Assembly (NCBI GenBank): GCA_051744845.1
Contig: JBNJDJ010000041.1
Coordinates: 1 to 17,974, forward strand
Direction: 5' to 3'
Source of the DNA: JBNJDJ01 sp051744845
GTDB taxonomy: Bacteria > Bacillota > Clostridia > Peptostreptococcales > Acidaminobacteraceae
Length of the DNA stretch: 17,974 bases
The notes under the pieces were generated by a model, which searched no databases, was not told where the DNA came from, and was given only the letters and a program-made list of their open reading frames with translations. This document shows positions 15,324-17,974 of the stretch, in pieces. Each line of letters starts with the position of its first letter. The stretch's first letter is position 1. The translations under genes and the position numbers were made by a program.

Positions 15324-15986
15324 CTATTGTTTTTTATCATTTGTTAAATTACCATTACTATTAATTGGGATCTCTTTTCCTAAAAATTTGCTTCTAGGTT
15401 TATATATACTTACAAAAAAATCTTTTACTCTTGCTAGATATTCTCTATAATTTCGACTTTTTTGTCCTGGATAATTTACTAATCTAGCATAGCTACCATA
15501 GGCTTTAAGATTAAATTTTTTAGCAATATAGACTGCACGATATAAATGATATTTTTGTGATATTATTAAAACACTTTTAACTTTAAAAATATGTTTTAAT
15601 CTATATATACTATCATAAGTACTAAATCCAGCGTGATCCATAAAAATATCTCTTTCAGGAATATTTTTATCTATAGCATATTTTTTCATTATATTTACTT
15701 CATCATATGTTTTTGTACCATGATCTCCACTCATTAAAATTTTTTTACTAATCCCTTTTTTATAAAGGTTTATTCCTTTATCTAATCGATCTTTTAACAT
15801 TGGGCTAGGTTTTTCATTCCATACTCCAGCTCCTAGGATTAATATACAATCTATTTCATTATTTTTTAAATTATTTTTATCTAAAATATATTTATTAGTT
15901 GAAGATTTTACATGATAATTAATTATTATAATTGAAATTATCGCAAAAACAGCTATGATAAATAATATTTTTAAAATTTTTTTCAT
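15324..15986 (-). CDS. SanA/YdcF-type DUF218 membrane protein
   Basis: A 220-aa protein with one N-terminal transmembrane segment (about 5-24) and an extracytoplasmic DUF218 domain. Characteristic blocks are CILILGAGVWNEKPSPMLKDRLD, KKILMSGDHG, YDEVNIMKKYAID, HAGFSTYDSIYR and VLIISQKYHLYRAVYIAKK. This is the SanA/YdcF/ElyC group, linked in other bacteria to cell-envelope integrity and vancomycin exclusion; the biochemical reaction is unsettled. It lies between an MBL hydrolase and a phospholipid synthase, consistent with an envelope role. It starts 8 nt after the preceding gene, and the ribosome-binding site is weak (GAAATATT). Confidence 0.88.
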   Translation of the reverse strand: MKKILKILFIIAVFAIISIIIINYHVKSSTNKYILDKNNLKNNEIDCILILGAGVWNEKPSPMLKDRLDKGINLYKKGISKKILMSGDHGTKTYDEVNIMKKYAIDKNIPERDIFMDHAGFSTYDSIYRLKHIFKVKSVLIISQKYHLYRAVYIAKKFNLKAYGSYARLVNYPGQKSRNYREYLARVKDFFVSIYKPRSKFLGKEIPINSNGNLTNDKKQ

Positions 15987-15994
15987 AATATTTC

Positions 15995-16744
15995 CTATCT
16001 AATATTTCTAAGATTAAATTTATGCCATTTTTTAAATTCAAAATCACTTAAAATATTATTTTGTTCTAAATCTTTTATTTCATTAATATTTTTAAGATAA
16101 TTTATTCTTTTATCAATACTTTTTTTAATATTATTTTTTCCTATAATTTCATTACCATGCGACAATAATAATTTATTAATATCTAAATTTATTATTTTTT
16201 CTAAACTTTCAATATGTTTTTTAACATCACCATCTTTAGAAATATATGGTAGTGCAGGCTTGTTTTTATAGTTCATTAAAAGATCTCCTACGTGTATATA
16301 TTTTTCATTTATTATTGTTATTAAACTACATTCACTATGGCCTTTAGATTTTATAAATCTTAGATTGAATTTACCAAATTGATATTTCTCATTATGTTTA
16401 ATTAACTTATCAGGTCTTTTATATTCATTTTCTTTATCCCAAATTTCAGAGCAATTTTTAAAGTTCTCTTCATAATCTTCACTACATTTTATCTCTATAT
16501 CATTCAATTCATTTGCCCCTAAAACATGGTCAGGATGATAATGAGATAAAATCACTTTATCAATTTTAAAATTTTTACTAATTAAATCATTTTTTACTAT
16601 TTTAGCATTTTTTTGATATCCAGTATCTATTAATAAAGCTCTATTTTTATCTGTTAATACAAAAATATTTATAGAAATATCTTCTTTAAAATTAAAACAA
16701 TATTTAAAAATATCTTCATCAATTTTTTCTTTTAAATATTCCAT
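15995..16744 (-). CDS. Metallo-beta-lactamase-fold hydrolase
   Basis: A 249-aa cytoplasmic protein (no signal peptide) with a complete MBL metal site: SHYHPDH (67-73, giving His68, His70, Asp72, His73), KGHSECS (His136), HVGDLL (Asp154) and LSHGNE (His196). Two metal ions and hydrolysis of an ester, thioester or lactone-like bond are expected for the fold. The substrate is not deducible. The length excludes the fused long forms such as ribonuclease J or flavodiiron proteins. It begins 9 nt after the P-loop gene, with AAAGGAG before the ATG. Confidence 0.9.
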   Translation of the reverse strand: MEYLKEKIDEDIFKYCFNFKEDISINIFVLTDKNRALLIDTGYQKNAKIVKNDLISKNFKIDKVILSHYHPDHVLGANELNDIEIKCSEDYEENFKNCSEIWDKENEYKRPDKLIKHNEKYQFGKFNLRFIKSKGHSECSLITIINEKYIHVGDLLMNYKNKPALPYISKDGDVKKHIESLEKIINLDINKLLLSHGNEIIGKNNIKKSIDKRINYLKNINEIKDLEQNNILSDFEFKKWHKFNLRNIR

Positions 16745-16753
16745 AATTCTCCT

Positions 16754-17590
16754 TTAATTAATATTGTCTAAAATCATTTTATAAGTTTTCTTCCAGTCTT
16801 TATGTGGATCATTAATAATTATATTTTTAATAGATAATTTAGATAATAATTGTAATTGAAATTTATTTAAATCCTTATAAAATTTTAATAATCCTTCATA
16901 TCCTTCTAAATCATTTTGTTTTCCATATTCTTGATTTGTTACATAATTTAAAACAAAATTGTACCATTTATTTGATCTTTGTTTTTTAATTAAATCAAAA
17001 GATCTATTTATATTTTTCTTATTCAAATAAATAATGATTGGATTTAGATCTAAAATAATTTTTTCTATTTCTTTTATATATTTTTCAATCTGATCTTTTG
17101 AGCAATTATGCAAAGCAAGCATTGTTGTAGTCGGATTTTGTAAAAAACAACATTCAAAAATATAATTGTTATTTTGATTCTCACTAAATTTTTGCCATTT
17201 TAATTTACAATTTTTCTTAAATTTATCTAAAGGTAAGTTATATACATCTTTAGAAAATAATATTTTTTTCATATTTTTATCAAAATCAAACTTACTATTT
17301 AATAATTTTCCATAAGATACATAATAATTATTATTTTCTTTTTTACTATATTTTTTTATTTCTTTATTTAAATGTTTATAATCATTTAAAAGTTTATTAT
17401 ATGACTTATTATTAAAAACTGCTACCTTTTCATAATCAGCAGGATGATTTAAATTTCCTTCTAAGAAAAGTCTATAAGTATATTTTTCAGATAATAATTT
17501 TTTACTTATTTTTTTAGCTGTAGTTGTTTTACCTGAACCTGGAACACCCTCTATCATAATTAATTTATTTTTAATTGAATTTTTTTTCAT
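16754..17590 (-). CDS. P-loop NTPase / kinase-like protein of unknown substrate
   Basis: A 278-aa protein opening with a beta strand and Walker A, IMIEGVPGSGKTTTAKK (11-27). The EG-x-PGSGKTT form is typical of nucleotide and small-molecule kinases. Other short blocks are GNLNHPADYEKVA, NYIFECCFLQNP and a region near IIIYLNKKNINRSF that looks like the Walker B strand and following segment of such kinases. I cannot assign a named family or substrate. Its start overlaps the methyltransferase gene by 20 nt in another frame, with GAGGTGG about 10 nt upstream, so translation is likely coupled. Confidence 0.8.
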   Translation of the reverse strand: MKKNSIKNKLIMIEGVPGSGKTTTAKKISKKLLSEKYTYRLFLEGNLNHPADYEKVAVFNNKSYNKLLNDYKHLNKEIKKYSKKENNNYYVSYGKLLNSKFDFDKNMKKILFSKDVYNLPLDKFKKNCKLKWQKFSENQNNNYIFECCFLQNPTTTMLALHNCSKDQIEKYIKEIEKIILDLNPIIIYLNKKNINRSFDLIKKQRSNKWYNFVLNYVTNQEYGKQNDLEGYEGLLKFYKDLNKFQLQLLSKLSIKNIIINDPHKDWKKTYKMILDNIN

Positions 17591-17974
17591 GTATTATAAG
17601 CCACCTCTTTTTTTCTATCCCTGCATTATACCCACCTATTGTACCATTTGAACTTATTACTCTATGACAAGGTATTATTATTAAAAATCCATTTTTGCTG
17701 CTAGCATTTCCAACTGCTCTATAAGCTTTAGGCTTATTTATTTTTAAAGAAATTTCCTTATAAGTATTTGTTTTACCAAACTCAATATTCATTAACTCTT
17801 TCCAAACTTTTTTTTGAAAATCAGTCCCTTCTAACTTAATAGGTAAATTAAATTCTTTTCTTTTATGGGTAAAATACTCATTTAATTGTTTTTTTGCTAG
17901 TTTTGTTAATTTATTTTCATTAGCTTCTTTATTTTTATTAACAAATTTTATAGATAATATAAACTTATTGTTTG
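17571..17974 (-). CDS. ogt: Methylated-DNA--[protein]-cysteine methyltransferase (partial)
   Basis: Suicide repair protein that moves the alkyl group from O6-alkylguanine in DNA to its own cysteine. The visible part is about 134 codons, open to the window edge with no stop. It includes a lysine-rich piece of the N-terminal domain, then FQKKVWKEL, the helix-turn-helix region YKEISLKINKPKAYRAVGNA (the arginine finger area), the active-site IPCHRVI and the downstream GGYNAGIEKKRWLI. The Met codon at 17792 is internal, because the homologous FQKKVWKEL sequence lies in frame before it. The true start is beyond 17974. It is the first visible gene of the five-gene minus-strand run and overlaps the next gene by 20 nt. 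Confidence 0.92.
   Translation of the reverse strand, partial: NNKFILSIKFVNKNKEANENKLTKLAKKQLNEYFTHKRKEFNLPIKLEGTDFQKKVWKELMNIEFGKTNTYKEISLKINKPKAYRAVGNASSKNGFLIIIPCHRVISSNGTIGGYNAGIEKKRWLIIHEKKFN

Overview
The window is extremely AT-rich. It has strong Shine-Dalgarno sites (AAGGAGG, GGGGGG), short intergenic gaps and tight operons, which suggests a low-GC Firmicute. The formate/nitrite-type channel and the overall style would suit an anaerobic or fermentative clostridium- or Tissierellia-like organism. This assignment is an inference from composition and gene content; there is no rRNA or other taxonomic marker here.

Layout. (1) 1-521: decayed remnant of an IS1380-type transposase and a minus-strand terminator. 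(2) 522-3504, minus strand: a two-gene unit in which a UvrD-like helicase carrying a C-terminal LexA-type (S24) self-cleavage domain is followed after 13 nt by an asparaginase II family gene. (3) 3684-5966, plus strand: an MFS exporter and a long ArsR-type regulator, ended by a terminator shared with the convergent operon. (4) 5975-10100, minus strand: a lipoprotein membrane-fusion protein and an RND pump. A Crp/Fnr regulator (10193-10870) is transcribed divergently from them, and a perfect 14-bp palindrome lies between. (5) 10882-11694, minus strand: an FNT-family anion channel whose best terminator lies inside the 3' end of the Crp/Fnr gene. (6) 11870-14771, plus strand: a TetR regulator followed, past a terminator-like hairpin, by an ABC ATPase and two ABC-2 type permeases. 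(7) 14773-17974, minus strand: a tight run of at least five genes: methylated-DNA methyltransferase (cut by the window edge), P-loop kinase-like protein, metallo-beta-lactamase-fold hydrolase, SanA/DUF218 protein and CDP-alcohol phosphatidyltransferase.

How they fit together. Three efflux systems of three different superfamilies (MFS, RND, ABC) sit within about 11 kb, each beside its own regulator of a different family (ArsR, Crp/Fnr, TetR). Two DNA-damage-related genes are present at the ends (helicase-LexA fusion and alkyl transferase). The most unusual item is the helicase-LexA fusion: all helicase motifs and the cleavage site, serine and lysine of the self-cleaving peptidase are present with LexA-like spacing. 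This predicts a helicase that could be switched or destroyed by self-cleavage during DNA damage.

Several start codons were reassigned on ribosome-binding-site grounds: the helicase (ATG 3504), the RND pump (ATG 9010) and the Crp/Fnr regulator (ATG 10193). The methyltransferase reading frame was extended to the window edge.
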